From assembly GCF_001747895.1 (NCBI RefSeq), contig NZ_LNNB01000026.1, positions 1-64,000 on the forward strand: a DNA stretch of 64,000 nt, read 5' to 3'. The DNA is from Staphylococcus equorum. Its GTDB lineage: Bacteria; Bacillota; Bacilli; Staphylococcales; Staphylococcaceae. The notes beneath the pieces are model-generated. The model was not told the origin of the DNA. It made no database searches and saw nothing but the letters and a program-made list of their open reading frames with translations. The number at the start of each line of letters is the position of its first letter. The first letter of the stretch is position 1. Of this stretch, positions 31,207 through 41,989 are shown one piece after another. The translations under genes and the position numbers were made by a program.

Positions 31207-34200
31207 TTGATTGATGTAAATAATTTCCATTATATGAAAATAGGACTTGCTTCACCCGAAAAAATCCGTTCATGGTCTTTTGGTGAGGTTAAAAAGCCAG
31301 AAACAATTAACTATCGTACTTTAAAACCAGAAAAAGATGGTCTATTCTGTGAGAGAATATTTGGACCTTCGAAAGACTGGGAATGTAGTTGTGGTAAATA
31401 CAAACGTGTACGTTATAAAGGTATGGTTTGTGACAGATGTGGAGTAGAAGTAACTAAGTCAAAAGTGCGCCGTGAAAGAATGGGCCATATTGAATTAGCT
31501 GCGCCTGTATCACACATTTGGTACTTCAAAGGTATTCCAAGTCGTATGGGTCTTTTATTAGATATGTCACCAAGAGCGTTAGAAGAAGTTATTTACTTCG
31601 CTTCTTATGTTGTTGTTAATCCAGGTCCAACTGGTTTAGAGCAAAAGACATTATTATCTGAAGCAGAATTCAGAGATTACTATGATAAATTCCCAGGTAA
31701 ATTCAACGCCAAAATGGGTGCTGAAGGTATCAAAGAATTACTACAAGAAATCGACTTAGACGGTGAACTCAAACAACTAAGAGATGAGTTAGAATCAGCA
31801 ACAGGTCAAAGACTTACACGTGCAATTAAACGTTTAGAAGTAGTTGAATCATTCAGACATTCTGGTAATAATCCAGCATGGATGGTGTTAGACGTACTTC
31901 CAATTATCCCACCAGAAATCAGACCAATGGTTCAATTAGATGGTGGACGTTTTGCTACAAGTGATCTTAATGATTTGTATCGTCGTGTTATCAACCGTAA
32001 CAACCGTTTGAAACGTTTATTAGACTTAGGTGCTCCAGGCATCATCGTCCAAAACGAAAAACGTATGTTACAAGAAGCTGTTGATGCACTTATCGATAAT
32101 GGTCGTCGTGGCCGTCCAGTTACTGGACCAGGTAACCGCCCATTAAAATCTCTTTCTCATATGTTAAAAGGTAAACAAGGACGTTTCCGTCAAAACTTAT
32201 TAGGTAAGCGTGTTGACTATTCAGGTCGTTCAGTTATTGCAGTTGGACCTAGCTTGAAAATGTACCAATGTGGACTACCTAAAGAGATGGCATTAGAATT
32301 GTTCAAACCTTTCATCATGAAAGAATTAGTTCAACGTGAAATTGCTACAAACATTAAAAATGCGAAAAGTAAGATTGAACGCATGGATGATGAAGTTTGG
32401 GACGTATTGGAAGATGTTATCAAAGAACACCCAGTACTTTTAAACCGTGCACCAACACTTCACAGATTAGGTATTCAAGCATTTGAACCTACATTAGTTG
32501 AAGGTCGTGCAATTCGTCTACATCCACTTGCTACAACAGCTTACAACGCTGACTTTGATGGTGACCAAATGGCTGTTCACGTACCATTATCTAAAGAAGC
32601 TCAAGCAGAAGCACGTATGTTAATGCTTGCAGCACAAAATATCTTAAACCCTAAAGATGGTAAACCAGTTGTAACACCTTCACAAGATATGGTGCTAGGT
32701 AACTATTACTTAACTTTAGAGCGTAAAGAATCAGTGAATACTGGTGCGATTTTCAATGATACAAATGAAGTATTAAAAGCTTATGCGAATGGCTACGTAC
32801 ACTTACATTCACGTATTGGTGTGCATGCTAATTCATTTAATAATCCAACATTTACTGAAGAACAAAACCAAAAAATCTTGTTAACTTCAGTTGGTAAAGT
32901 TATATTCAATGAAATCATTCCAGATTCATTTGCATATATTAACGAACCAACACAAACTAATTTAGAAAATAAAACACCAGCTAGATATTTCATATCTGCT
33001 ACTGAATTAGGAGAAGGCGGATTAAAAGAATACTTCGATAATCAAGAATTAATTGAACCATTCAATAAGAATTTCTTAGGAAATATTATTGCAGAGGTCT
33101 TCAATCGTTTCAGCATCACAGATACGTCTATGATGTTAGACAGAATGAAAGACTTAGGATTCAAGTTTTCAACTAAAGCAGGTATCACTGTTGGTGTATC
33201 TGATATCGTAGTATTACCAGATAAGCAAGAAATTTTAGATGAACACGAAAAATTAGTTGAGAGAATTACTAAACAATTTAACCGTGGTTTAATCACTGAA
33301 TTTGAACGTTATAACGCAGTTGTTGAAATTTGGACTGACGCAAAAGACCAAATTCAGAAAAAATTAATGGGCTCACTTGATAAAACAAACCCAATCTTTA
33401 TGATGAGTGACTCTGGTGCCCGTGGTAACGCATCTAACTTTACACAGTTAGCAGGTATGCGTGGACTTATGGCTGCACCATCAGGTAAGATTATTGAATT
33501 ACCAATCACTTCGTCATTCCGTGAAGGTTTAACTGTATTAGAGTACTTTATCTCTACCCATGGTGCGCGTAAAGGTCTTGCCGATACAGCACTTAAAACA
33601 GCCGATTCAGGTTACCTTACTCGTCGTCTTGTTGACGTTGCTCAAGATGTTATTGTTCGTGATGAAGATTGTGGCACTGACCGTGGTCTACTTGTTTCTG
33701 ATATCAAAGAAGGTACAGAAATGATCGAACCATTCATCGAACGTATTGAAGGACGTTATTCTAAAGAAACCGTCCGTCATCCAGAGACTGATGAAGTAAT
33801 TGTACAACCAGATCAATTAGTAACTGCAGACGTTGCTAAACAAATTACAGACGCTGGTATTGAATCAATGTATATACGTTCAGCATTTACATGTAATACA
33901 CGTCATGGTGTTTGTGAAAAATGTTACGGTAAAAACCTTGCTACTGGTGAAAAAGTTGAAGTTGGTGAAGCAGTTGGTACAATTGCTGCACAATCAATTG
34001 GTGAACCAGGTACACAGCTTACAATGCGTACATTCCATACAGGTGGTGTAGCAGGTAGTGATATCACGCAAGGTCTTCCACGTATTCAAGAGATCTTCGA
34101 AGCACGTAATCCTAAAGGTCAAGCCGTGATTACAGAAATCGAAGGTGTCGTTGATGACATCAAGATTGCGAAAGACCGTCAACAAGAAATCGTTATTAAA

Positions 34201-34830
34201 GGTGCTAACGAATCTAAATCATATTTAGCTTCAGGTACTTCAAGATTGAAAGTTGAAGTTGGCCAAAGCGTTGAACGTGGTGAAGTTCTAACTGAAGGTT
34301 CAATCGAGCCTAAGAACTACTTATCTGTATCAGGTTTAAATGCAACAGAAAGCTATCTATTAAAAGAAGTTCAAAAAGTTTACCGTATGCAAGGTGTGGA
34401 AATTGATGATAAACACGTTGAAGTTATGGTTAGACAAATGCTACGTAAAGTACGCATTATCGAAGCTGGAGATACTAAGTTACTTCCAGGTTCATTAGTA
34501 GATATTCATAGCTTTACTGATGCAAACCGTGACGCATTTAAAGAACGTAAACGTCCAGCAACAGCTAAACCAGTCTTACTAGGTATTACGAAAGCGTCTC
34601 TTGAAACAGAAAGCTTCTTATCAGCAGCTTCGTTCCAAGAAACAACACGTGTACTTACAGATGCTGCAATTAAAGGTAAACGTGATAACTTACTTGGTCT
34701 TAAAGAGAATGTTATCATCGGTAAATTAATTCCAGCTGGTACTGGTATGAGACGTTACAGAGATGTTAAATACGACACAGTTGCACCAAATAAAGAAGTT
34801 ACAGAAGAATCAGAGACAACTAAGATGTAA
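31207..34830 (+). CDS. rpoC: RNA polymerase beta' subunit
   Basis: This is the 1207-residue beta' subunit. The N-terminal zinc ribbon ([20 protein letters not shown], about 60-80), the active-site NADFDGD with D449, D451 and D453, and the second zinc site (CGTDRG...[11 protein letters not shown]) are all present. The TTG at 31207 ([14 protein letters not shown]) is chosen because AGGAGG lies about eight bases upstream. A TTG at 31189 in frame lies upstream of that site and is rejected. The acidic, variable C-terminus is species-specific. Confidence 0.97.
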   Translation: MIDVNNFHYMKIGLASPEKIRSWSFGEVKKPETINYRTLKPEKDGLFCERIFGPSKDWECSCGKYKRVRYKGMVCDRCGVEVTKSKVRRERMGHIELAAPVSHIWYFKGIPSRMGLLLDMSPRALEEVIYFASYVVVNPGPTGLEQKTLLSEAEFRDYYDKFPGKFNAKMGAEGIKELLQEIDLDGELKQLRDELESATGQRLTRAIKRLEVVESFRHSGNNPAWMVLDVLPIIPPEIRPMVQLDGGRFATSDLNDLYRRVINRNNRLKRLLDLGAPGIIVQNEKRMLQEAVDALIDNGRRGRPVTGPGNRPLKSLSHMLKGKQGRFRQNLLGKRVDYSGRSVIAVGPSLKMYQCGLPKEMALELFKPFIMKELVQREIATNIKNAKSKIERMDDEVWDVLEDVIKEHPVLLNRAPTLHRLGIQAFEPTLVEGRAIRLHPLATTAYNADFDGDQMAVHVPLSKEAQAEARMLMLAAQNILNPKDGKPVVTPSQDMVLGNYYLTLERKESVNTGAIFNDTNEVLKAYANGYVHLHSRIGVHANSFNNPTFTEEQNQKILLTSVGKVIFNEIIPDSFAYINEPTQTNLENKTPARYFISATELGEGGLKEYFDNQELIEPFNKNFLGNIIAEVFNRFSITDTSMMLDRMKDLGFKFSTKAGITVGVSDIVVLPDKQEILDEHEKLVERITKQFNRGLITEFERYNAVVEIWTDAKDQIQKKLMGSLDKTNPIFMMSDSGARGNASNFTQLAGMRGLMAAPSGKIIELPITSSFREGLTVLEYFISTHGARKGLADTALKTADSGYLTRRLVDVAQDVIVRDEDCGTDRGLLVSDIKEGTEMIEPFIERIEGRYSKETVRHPETDEVIVQPDQLVTADVAKQITDAGIESMYIRSAFTCNTRHGVCEKCYGKNLATGEKVEVGEAVGTIAAQSIGEPGTQLTMRTFHTGGVAGSDITQGLPRIQEIFEARNPKGQAVITEIEGVVDDIKIAKDRQQEIVIKGANESKSYLASGTSRLKVEVGQSVERGEVLTEGSIEPKNYLSVSGLNATESYLLKEVQKVYRMQGVEIDDKHVEVMVRQMLRKVRIIEAGDTKLLPGSLVDIHSFTDANRDAFKERKRPATAKPVLLGITKASLETESFLSAASFQETTRVLTDAAIKGKRDNLLGLKENVIIGKLIPAGTGMRRYRDVKYDTVAPNKEVTEESETTKM

Positions 34831-34846
34831 TTCTTTTTACTGAATA

Positions 34847-34888
34847 AACAAGGTGATCGAGATATTATATTTCGATCACTTGTTTTTT
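34847..34888 (+). terminator. Terminator after rpoC
   Basis: AACAAGGTGATCGA pairs with TTCGATCACTTGTT (one bulge) and is followed by T. It separates rpoBC from the ybxF-rpsL group. Confidence 0.88.
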
Positions 34889-34989
34889 ATGTTTTTTGAA
34901 GAATTTATCGTATTTAAAGTTGACTCAACAGTATCTAAGATGTTATTATTATTAAGGTTGATGCAAGCAGAACTTTGGAGGATATTTTA

Positions 34990-35244
34990 ATGTCTAATGA
35001 AAAAGTTGCACGCTTTAACAAACAACATCATGTTATTGGACTTAAACAAACGCTTAAGGCTTTGGATAAGAACCAAGTTACATCATTGATTATTGCTGAA
35101 GACGTTGAAGTTTATTTACTGACTCGCGTGTTAAGTCAAATCAATCATAAACAGATACCTGTTTCATTTTTCAAAAGCAAACAAGCTTTAGGAGAATATG
35201 TAGGTATTAACGTTAATGCAACAATTGTTGCGTTATTAAAATGA
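34990..35244 (+). CDS. ybxF: L7Ae-family K-turn-binding protein YbxF
   Basis: This small protein of 84 residues has the L7Ae/L30e fold ([25 protein letters not shown]). Its homologue in Bacillus binds kink-turn RNA and sits at the same place before rpsL. GGAGGAT precedes the ATG at 34990 by seven bases; a TTG at 34975 in frame overlaps that site. Its cellular role is not established. Confidence 0.9.
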   Translation: MSNEKVARFNKQHHVIGLKQTLKALDKNQVTSLIIAEDVEVYLLTRVLSQINHKQIPVSFFKSKQALGEYVGINVNATIVALLK

Positions 35245-35339
35245 GATTAGTAAGAATTATTCTTACTAAATTTTATTTGCCCTTGAAATGAACCACCTGG
35301 ATGTGTGGGATTATAAATGATGAGAGGAGGAAACATTCA

Positions 35340-35753
35340 ATGCCAACTATTAATCAATTGGTACGCAAACCTAGACAAAGCAAATCGAAAACATACGGTT
35401 CACCAGCTTTGAACAGAAACTTTAACAGCAAAAAGAAAAAATACACTAGTTTAAACTCTCCACAAAAACGTGGTGTTTGTACTCGTGTAGGTACTATGGC
35501 TCCTAAAAAACCTAACTCCGCGTTACGTAAATATGCCCGTGTACGTTTGTCAAACAGTATCGAAATTAATGCGTATATCCCTGGTATCGGACATAACTTA
35601 CAAGAACACAGTGTTGTACTTGTACGTGGTGGACGTGTAAAAGATTTACCTGGTGTACGTTATCACGTTGTACGTGGTGCGCTTGATACTTCAGGCGTAG
35701 ATGGACGTAGAAAGAGTCGTTCAAAATACGGAGCTAAAAAACCTAAAAAATAA
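35340..35753 (+). CDS. rpsL: 30S ribosomal protein S12
   Basis: S12 lies at the decoding centre. From the ATG at 35340 ([15 protein letters not shown]) it has 137 residues. The two streptomycin-resistance loops, [13 protein letters not shown] and GGRVKDLPG, carry the susceptible lysines. GAGGAGG lies nine bases before the start. An in-frame extension to 35301 has no ribosome-binding site. The first gene of the classic str operon order rpsL-rpsG-fusA-tuf. Confidence 0.97.
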   Translation: MPTINQLVRKPRQSKSKTYGSPALNRNFNSKKKKYTSLNSPQKRGVCTRVGTMAPKKPNSALRKYARVRLSNSIEINAYIPGIGHNLQEHSVVLVRGGRVKDLPGVRYHVVRGALDTSGVDGRRKSRSKYGAKKPKK

Positions 35754-35823
35754 GTTTAAGATTGCGTAAATTTCCGCTATAAATTTAAAAATTATACTAT
35801 AATAGGAAGGGAGGATTTACATT

Positions 35824-36294
35824 ATGCCTCGTAAAGGATCAGTACCAAAAAGAGACGTATTACCGGATCCAATCCACAATTCAAAATTAGTTACAAAATT
35901 AATCAACAAAATCATGTTAGATGGTAAACGTGGGACAGCTCAAAGAATTCTTTATTCTGCTTTCGACTTAGTTCAAGAACGTAGTGGTCGTGAAGCTGTT
36001 GAAGTTTTCGATGAAGCTATCGACAACATCATGCCAGTATTAGAAGTTAAAGCTCGCCGTGTAGGTGGTTCTAACTATCAAGTACCAGTTGAAGTTCGTC
36101 CAGAACGTCGTACGACTTTAGGACTTCGTTGGTTAGTTAATTATTCGCGTCACCGTGGTGAAAAAACTATGGAAGAGCGTTTAGCTAACGAAATCTTAGA
36201 TGCAGCCAACAATACAGGTGGCGCAGTTAAGAAACGTGAAGACACTCACAAAATGGCTGAAGCTAACAAAGCCTTCGCTCACTATCGTTGGTAG
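35824..36294 (+). CDS. rpsG: 30S ribosomal protein S7
   Basis: S7 initiates folding of the 16S rRNA 3' domain and contacts E-site tRNA. It has 156 residues starting [17 protein letters not shown] and the signature [25 protein letters not shown] precedes the ATG. The 119-bp gap to fusA has no clear terminator, so transcription probably continues. Confidence 0.98.
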   Translation: MPRKGSVPKRDVLPDPIHNSKLVTKLINKIMLDGKRGTAQRILYSAFDLVQERSGREAVEVFDEAIDNIMPVLEVKARRVGGSNYQVPVEVRPERRTTLGLRWLVNYSRHRGEKTMEERLANEILDAANNTGGAVKKREDTHKMAEANKAFAHYRW

Positions 36295-36413
36295 GATAGT
36301 AGCTTTATCCCTGAGCATGTTCCACATTGATAGTTTACTATCTAAGGCGTGTGCTTAGGGCATCGCCATATTTATAGTATTTATTCGCAGTTATACTGGA
36401 AGGAGAAAAATAC

Positions 36414-38504
36414 ATGGCTAGAGATTTTAGTTTAGACAGAACTCGTAATATCGGTATCATGGCTCACATCGATGCTGGTAAAACAACTACGACAGAACGT
36501 ATTCTTTACTATACTGGACGTATCCACAAAATTGGTGAAACTCATGAAGGAGCTTCACAAATGGACTGGATGGAACAGGAACAAGATCGTGGTATCACAA
36601 TCACTTCTGCCGCAACAACAGCAGAATGGGATGATCACCGTGTAAATATCATCGATACACCAGGACACGTAGACTTCACTGTTGAAGTTGAACGTTCATT
36701 ACGTGTACTTGATGGCGCAGTAACAGTACTTGATGCACAATCAGGTGTTGAGCCGCAAACTGAAACAGTTTGGCGTCAAGCAACAAACTATAGTGTACCT
36801 CGTATTGTCTTCGTAAACAAAATGGACAAAATGGGAGCTAACTTTGAATATGCAGTTAGCACTATTCATGACCGTTTACAAGCTAATGCACAACCAATTC
36901 AATTACCAATTGGTGCTGAAGATCAATTTGAAGCAATCATTGACTTAGTTGAAATGAAATGTTTCAAATATAACAATAACGAAGGAACTGAAATTGACGA
37001 AATTGAAATTCCTGAGGATCATAAAGAAAGAGCTGACGAAGCTCGTTCAGCATTAATTGAAGCAGTAGCTGAAAGTAATGATGAATTAATGGAAAAATAT
37101 TTAGCTGACGAAGCAATCAGTGTCGCTGAATTAAAAGATGCTATCCGCCAAGCAACTAATGATATTGAATTTTATCCAGTTCTTGTTGGTACAGCGTTCA
37201 AAAACAAAGGTGTTCAGTTATTGCTTGACGCAGTAATTGATTACCTACCATCACCATTAGACGTTAAACCAATTGTTGGACACCGTGCTGATGAGCCAGA
37301 AGAAGAAGTTATCGCAAAAGCTGATGACGATGCTGAGTTCGCTGCTTTAGCGTTCAAAGTAATGACTGACCCTTATGTTGGTAAGTTAACATTCTTCCGT
37401 GTTTATTCAGGACATCTTTCATCTGGTTCATACGTTAAGAACTCTACGAAAGGTAAACGTGAACGTGTAGGTCGTTTACTACAAATGCACGCTAACTCTC
37501 GTCAAGAGCTTAACACAGTATACTCAGGAGATATCGCTGCTGCGGTAGGTCTTAAAGATACTGCTACTGGTGATACTTTATGTGGTGAGAAGAATGACAT
37601 TATCTTGGAATCTATGGATTTCCCAGAACCTGTTATTCACTTATCTGTTGAACCAAAATCTAAAGCTGACCAAGACAAGATGACTACAGCTTTAGTTAAG
37701 TTACAAGAAGAAGATCCAACATTCCATGCACACACAGACGATGAAACTGGACAAGTTATCATTGGTGGTATGGGTGAACTTCACTTAGATATCTTAGTAG
37801 ACCGTATGAAGAAAGAATTTAACGTTGAATGTAACGTTGGTGCTCCAATGGTTTCATACCGTGAAACATTTAAGCAATCAGCTCAAGTTCAAGGTAAATT
37901 CGCTCGTCAATCTGGTGGTCGTGGTCAATATGGTGACGTTAAGATTGAATTCGCGCCTAACGAAACTGGTGGCGGTTTTGAATTCGAAAACGCTATCGTT
38001 GGTGGTGTAGTTCCTCGTGAATACATTCCATCAGTTGAAGCAGGACTTAAAGATTCAATGGAAAACGGTGTATTAGCTGGTTATCCTTTAATTGATGTTA
38101 AAGCTAAATTATATGACGGTTCATATCATGATGTCGATTCATCAGAAATGGCCTTCAAAATTGCTGCATCATTAGCGCTTAAAGAAGCTGCTAAAAAATG
38201 TGATCCAGTTATCTTAGAACCAATGATGAAAGTAACAATCGAAATGCCTGAAGAGTACATGGGTGACATCATGGGTGACGTAACATCTCGTCGTGGACGT
38301 GTTGATGGTATGGAACCTCGTGGTAATGCACAAGTTGTTAACGCTTTTGTACCACTTTCAGAAATGTTCGGTTATGCAACGTCATTACGTTCTAACACTC
38401 AAGGTCGTGGTACGTATACTATGTACTTTGACCACTATGCAGAAGTTCCAAAATCAGTTGCTGAAGGAATTATCAAGAAAAACAGTGGTAATTCAGCAGA
38501 GTAA
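36414..38504 (+). CDS. fusA: Elongation factor G
   Basis: This translocation GTPase has 696 residues, a few more than the S. aureus protein, the difference being in the C-terminal tail. G1 [13 protein letters not shown]2-G3 ([19 protein letters not shown]) and NKMDK are canonical. The common fusidic-acid positions in the [16 protein letters not shown] stretch keep susceptible residues. GGAGAAA precedes the ATG. Confidence 0.98.
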   Translation: MARDFSLDRTRNIGIMAHIDAGKTTTTERILYYTGRIHKIGETHEGASQMDWMEQEQDRGITITSAATTAEWDDHRVNIIDTPGHVDFTVEVERSLRVLDGAVTVLDAQSGVEPQTETVWRQATNYSVPRIVFVNKMDKMGANFEYAVSTIHDRLQANAQPIQLPIGAEDQFEAIIDLVEMKCFKYNNNEGTEIDEIEIPEDHKERADEARSALIEAVAESNDELMEKYLADEAISVAELKDAIRQATNDIEFYPVLVGTAFKNKGVQLLLDAVIDYLPSPLDVKPIVGHRADEPEEEVIAKADDDAEFAALAFKVMTDPYVGKLTFFRVYSGHLSSGSYVKNSTKGKRERVGRLLQMHANSRQELNTVYSGDIAAAVGLKDTATGDTLCGEKNDIILESMDFPEPVIHLSVEPKSKADQDKMTTALVKLQEEDPTFHAHTDDETGQVIIGGMGELHLDILVDRMKKEFNVECNVGAPMVSYRETFKQSAQVQGKFARQSGGRGQYGDVKIEFAPNETGGGFEFENAIVGGVVPREYIPSVEAGLKDSMENGVLAGYPLIDVKAKLYDGSYHDVDSSEMAFKIAASLALKEAAKKCDPVILEPMMKVTIEMPEEYMGDIMGDVTSRRGRVDGMEPRGNAQVVNAFVPLSEMFGYATSLRSNTQGRGTYTMYFDHYAEVPKSVAEGIIKKNSGNSAE

Positions 38505-38582
38505 TTAAATTTATTTTGTAAGATAACAGTCTATCTGTTAATTACATGTAAAGCTTAATTATGTAGCTTACAGTTTTATCAA

Positions 38583-38679
38583 TTGATTTTTTAGCTGAAA
38601 TGCATTATAAAGGTACTATATAGTCCTTTATTACAAGTAACAAATATTCTTCTCGTGACAGTGAGTAACTGTCATGAGA
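38583..38679 (+). promoter_or_regulatory. tuf promoter and 5' leader hairpin
   Basis: TTGATT (38583-38588) and TATAAA (38606-38611) are 17 bp apart, giving tuf its own promoter inside the str operon. In the leader a 12-bp hairpin TCTCGTGACAGT (38651-38662) / ACTGTCATGAGA (38668-38679) has a 5-nt loop and no T tract. It may protect or tune the abundant tuf message. Confidence 0.65.
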
Positions 38680-38726
38680 GATAAATTTTAAAAATTAATT
38701 TTCTAACGAATAGGAGAGATTTTATA

Positions 38727-39914
38727 ATGGCTAAAGAAAAATTCGACCGCTCAAAAACCCATGCCAATATTGGTACTATCGGACACGTTGACCATGGTAA
38801 AACTACTTTAACAGCTGCAATTGCAACTGTATTAGCAAAAAATGGTGACGCTGTAGCTCAATCATATGACATGATTGATAATGCTCCAGAAGAAAAAGAA
38901 CGTGGTATTACTATTAATACTTCTCACATTGAGTACCAAACTGAAACTCGTCACTATGCTCACGTTGACTGCCCAGGTCACGCTGACTATGTGAAAAACA
39001 TGATCACTGGTGCTGCTCAAATGGACGGCGGTATCTTAGTAGTATCTGCTGCTGATGGTCCAATGCCTCAAACTCGTGAACATATCTTGTTATCACGTAA
39101 CGTTGGTGTTCCAGCATTAGTTGTATTCTTAAACAAAGTTGACATGGTTGACGATGAAGAATTATTAGAATTAGTTGAAATGGAAGTTCGTGACTTATTA
39201 AGCGAATATGACTTCCCTGGCGACGATGTTCCTGTAATCGCTGGTTCAGCATTAAAAGCGCTTGAAGGCGTTGAAGAATATGAAAACAAAATTTTAGAAT
39301 TAATGGACGCTGTTGATGAATTTATCCCAACACCAGAACGTGATTCTGACAAACCATTCATGATGCCAGTTGAGGACGTATTCTCAATCACTGGTCGTGG
39401 TACTGTTGCTACAGGCCGTGTTGAACGTGGTCAAATCAAAGTCGGCGCTGAAATTGAAATCATCGGTATGCAAGAGGAATCAACTAAAACAACTGTTACA
39501 GGTGTTGAAATGTTCCGTAAATTACTAGACTACGCTGAAGCTGGCGACAACATTGGTGCTTTATTACGTGGTGTATCACGTGATGACATCTCTCGTGGAC
39601 AAGTTTTAGCTGCACCTGGTACTATTACACCGCATACTAACTTCAAAGCAGACGTTTATGTTTTATCAAAAGAAGAAGGTGGACGTCATACTCCATTCTT
39701 CACTAACTACCGTCCGCAATTCTATTTCCGTACTACTGACGTAACAGGTGTTGTTACTTTACCAGAAGGTACTGAAATGGTTATGCCTGGCGATAACGTT
39801 GAAATGCAAGTTGAATTGATTTCACCAATCGCTATCGAAGATGGTACTCGTTTCTCTATCCGTGAAGGTGGACGTACTGTTGGATCAGGCGTTGTAACTT
39901 CAATTATTAAATAA
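38727..39914 (+). CDS. tuf: Elongation factor Tu
   Basis: This 395-residue GTPase delivers aminoacyl-t[17 protein letters not shown], the switch [25 protein letters not shown] and NKVDM are all canonical. Codon use is strongly biased to the preferred set, as expected for the most abundant protein. GGAGAGA precedes the ATG. Confidence 0.99.
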   Translation: MAKEKFDRSKTHANIGTIGHVDHGKTTLTAAIATVLAKNGDAVAQSYDMIDNAPEEKERGITINTSHIEYQTETRHYAHVDCPGHADYVKNMITGAAQMDGGILVVSAADGPMPQTREHILLSRNVGVPALVVFLNKVDMVDDEELLELVEMEVRDLLSEYDFPGDDVPVIAGSALKALEGVEEYENKILELMDAVDEFIPTPERDSDKPFMMPVEDVFSITGRGTVATGRVERGQIKVGAEIEIIGMQEESTKTTVTGVEMFRKLLDYAEAGDNIGALLRGVSRDDISRGQVLAAPGTITPHTNFKADVYVLSKEEGGRHTPFFTNYRPQFYFRTTDVTGVVTLPEGTEMVMPGDNVEMQVELISPIAIEDGTRFSIREGGRTVGSGVVTSIIK

Positions 39915-39946
39915 TAAATAATTTCTATCTTTGGTAGAGATTTTAG

Positions 39947-39975
39947 GAGCCTCCTTTATGGAGGCTCTTTTTTTA
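39947..39975 (+). terminator. Terminator after tuf
   Basis: The stem GAGCCTCC (39947-39954) / GGAGGCTC (39960-39967) has a 5-nt loop and is followed by eight T. It marks the end of the conserved translation block. Confidence 0.93.
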
Positions 39976-39981
39976 TATATC

Positions 39982-40170
39982 CTATTTGTCAAAGAAGATT
40001 GATACAACTTTTTTGATTGGAGAAGCATAAAGTCGTGAAGTAATTTAAGATACGATTACGTGAATTATCATAATTTCTATAGCCAAACGATATTCTTTTG
40101 ATAAATTTAATATTATTATGGTGGTTTTTATTGGATTATTGATTATATTTGAGTGTTTTATTATTAATGT
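39982..40170 (-). pseudogene. Decayed 3' end of an ISL3-type transposase gene, copy 1
   Basis: Read on the minus strand, one frame gives NNIKFIKRISFGYRNYDNSR followed by NRILNYF. A one-base shift then continues as LYASPIKKVVSIFFDK and a TAG stop at 39982-39984. The pattern NNxIKxIKRxSFGYRNYxNxRxRIL is the conserved C-terminus of ISL3-family DDE transposases. At least two frameshifts are needed and the catalytic part is gone. The rest of 40171-40632 holds no gene, only the hairpin at 40360 and a possible promoter region for the next gene. Confidence 0.75.
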
Positions 40171-40359
40171 ATTGTTGATATTTTTACAGTTAAAATTTGG
40201 AACGAATACTTAAATATAATCGGGAAAAAATGAGTCGAATTAGGAGTGTTAAATTAATTAAAATTGAGTTATATATAATTCATTTTGTATATAAATTATG
40301 ATAAATTTATTTAGTAGATAATAGAATGTTTGGTTATTAAATTAAATGAAAGTATAAAG

Positions 40360-40386
40360 CCATCTCAAATTATTGAGGTGGTTTTT
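40360..40386 (+). terminator. Isolated terminator-like hairpin in the tuf-cassette gap
   Basis: CCATCTCAA (40360-40368) pairs with TTGAGGTGG (40373-40381) and is followed by TTTTTA. No gene lies just upstream, so it may end read-through, a small RNA, or a gene that has been lost. A second imperfect hairpin (AAAAGTT..AACTTTT, about 40560-40598) sits close before the glycosyltransferase start. Confidence 0.6.
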
Positions 40387-40632
40387 ATTTATCAAAAGTA
40401 GTATTGTTTCTAAGGTTTTAATAGTTGAATATAATTCAATGAAAATAAATAAATTCCTAGACTGTTCAGATCTAGTATCTACTTGTTTCAGTAAGATGTA
40501 CCATTGGGATATCAAAATATGAAAGTGATCTCTAATCAGAGAATTAATTCACTGGTGTAAAAAGTTGTAGAGAAGTTAGGGAGCTTTCTATAACTTTTGT
40601 AGCGTTTTACAACTAAATAGGGAGGCGAGAAA

Positions 40633-41967
40633 ATGTTTTCAGTTATTGTACCTGTTCACAATAGTGAGAAAACAATAAGTGATACTTTAGAAAATATATT
40701 AACTAAATTGCCGTATCTTGAAGATGAAATAATTATTGTAAATGATGGTAGTACAGACAGTACAAAAGATATTCTTGATAGTGTTAGGGACAATGCACAA
40801 ATCAAGATAATCAATCAATTAAACGAAGGTGTGAGTTCTGCTAGAAATACTGCTCTTGAATGTTTAAGTGAACGAACTAAATTTGTGACTTTTGTTGACG
40901 ACTCTGATTATCTAGGAGAAAAATTCTTTGAGCATGTTATGAATTATTTTGAAAAGCATAGTGCTATAGACATAGCGGTCACTCCTATAACAATAGTAGA
41001 AAATGGAAAAAGAAGAAGTAATAATTTGAATTATAAATTTGATTCTTCAAACGAAGTTGTAGATATAATTAAGGACACTCAAAGTATTCACTATCATATT
41101 GGTGGAGTTGTTTTTAGAAAAGAGTTATTCAATAACGACTTATACCGTTTTGATGAAACTATAAACTATTGGGAAGATGCAAAAATGATTAATTCTATCT
41201 TTTTAGAAAAACAATTTTATGGTTTGATAAAAAAAACCACTTATTTTTACAATAGAAATGACAGTTTCTCATTAAGCAACACTGCATGGAATTCCCCGAA
41301 ACGTTATACACATCAAATTAAGTCTAATTATTTTCAATTAATAAGGCACTCTATAGAGAAATATGAAAAAAATATAGAGTACATTCAATTTCTTTTAGCA
41401 AACCACTTTTTAGAATATGCAAGAGAACATAATCAACCAAAGATTAACTTTGGCTTCTTATTGAAAGATTTAGAATTTATTTCAAATGCTAAAGAAATGT
41501 TTGAGTACATTTCTGTTACTGTTATAGACAAATTAAATGTCCCTAACAGGTATAAAAATTATTTGTATTACTTAAAAGATAAGCCATTTCCTTATTATAA
41601 GCATTTAGATAAAATCAGTTTATATATACAAGGTTATGATTTTTCAAAAAGAGAGATGTTATTCTCTTTTTCTCCACATGCGTTTGGAATACCTAATGAC
41701 TCGGATATTTATATTTTTAGCAAGCGTAAGAAGTGTGAGAAAGCCACATTATATAATCAAAGACTCTTCGCCATTTTAGAAAAACAATTCAACGATTTTA
41801 GTGGAAATACATATAAAGCTAAAGTTTCCTTGAAACAGTTATTTTTTGGTTGTGATGTACTAATAGTTGATTATAGGTTAAACGAAGTCATATCGGTTAA
41901 AAACCCACCCTTAGTGTTAAGACTGTTTAAAAGAATAAATAGTAAAAAACGCCAAAAGTCTAAATGA
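40633..41967 (+). CDS. GT2 family glycosyltransferase
   Basis: This 444-residue protein has an N-terminal GT-A fold of family 2 (about 1-240): SVIVPVHNSEKTI, IVNDGSTDST, NEGVSSARNTAL, the metal-binding DDSD at 89-92, and ED at 181-182 in the position of the catalytic base. The remaining 200 residues are unlike anything I recognise and end in a basic tail (KRINSKKRQKSK). There is no signal peptide or membrane span, so it acts on the cytoplasmic side. GGAGGCG precedes the ATG. It is the first of three closely spaced genes (22 and 18 bp gaps) rich in AAA, ATA and AGA codons, unlike the tuf block. The donor sugar and acceptor are unknown; a surface polymer is likely. Confidence 0.88.
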   Translation: MFSVIVPVHNSEKTISDTLENILTKLPYLEDEIIIVNDGSTDSTKDILDSVRDNAQIKIINQLNEGVSSARNTALECLSERTKFVTFVDDSDYLGEKFFEHVMNYFEKHSAIDIAVTPITIVENGKRRSNNLNYKFDSSNEVVDIIKDTQSIHYHIGGVVFRKELFNNDLYRFDETINYWEDAKMINSIFLEKQFYGLIKKTTYFYNRNDSFSLSNTAWNSPKRYTHQIKSNYFQLIRHSIEKYEKNIEYIQFLLANHFLEYAREHNQPKINFGFLLKDLEFISNAKEMFEYISVTVIDKLNVPNRYKNYLYYLKDKPFPYYKHLDKISLYIQGYDFSKREMLFSFSPHAFGIPNDSDIYIFSKRKKCEKATLYNQRLFAILEKQFNDFSGNTYKAKVSLKQLFFGCDVLIVDYRLNEVISVKNPPLVLRLFKRINSKKRQKSK

Positions 41968-41989
41968 AATAAATTTGAAAGGTAGGAAA

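Noticed and set aside
27514..38504. Target-site resistance mutations in rpoB, rpsL and fusA
   Set aside because: The rifampicin pocket (Q468, D471, H481, S486), the S12 lysine loops and the EF-G stretch around [11 protein letters not shown] all carry susceptible-type residues.
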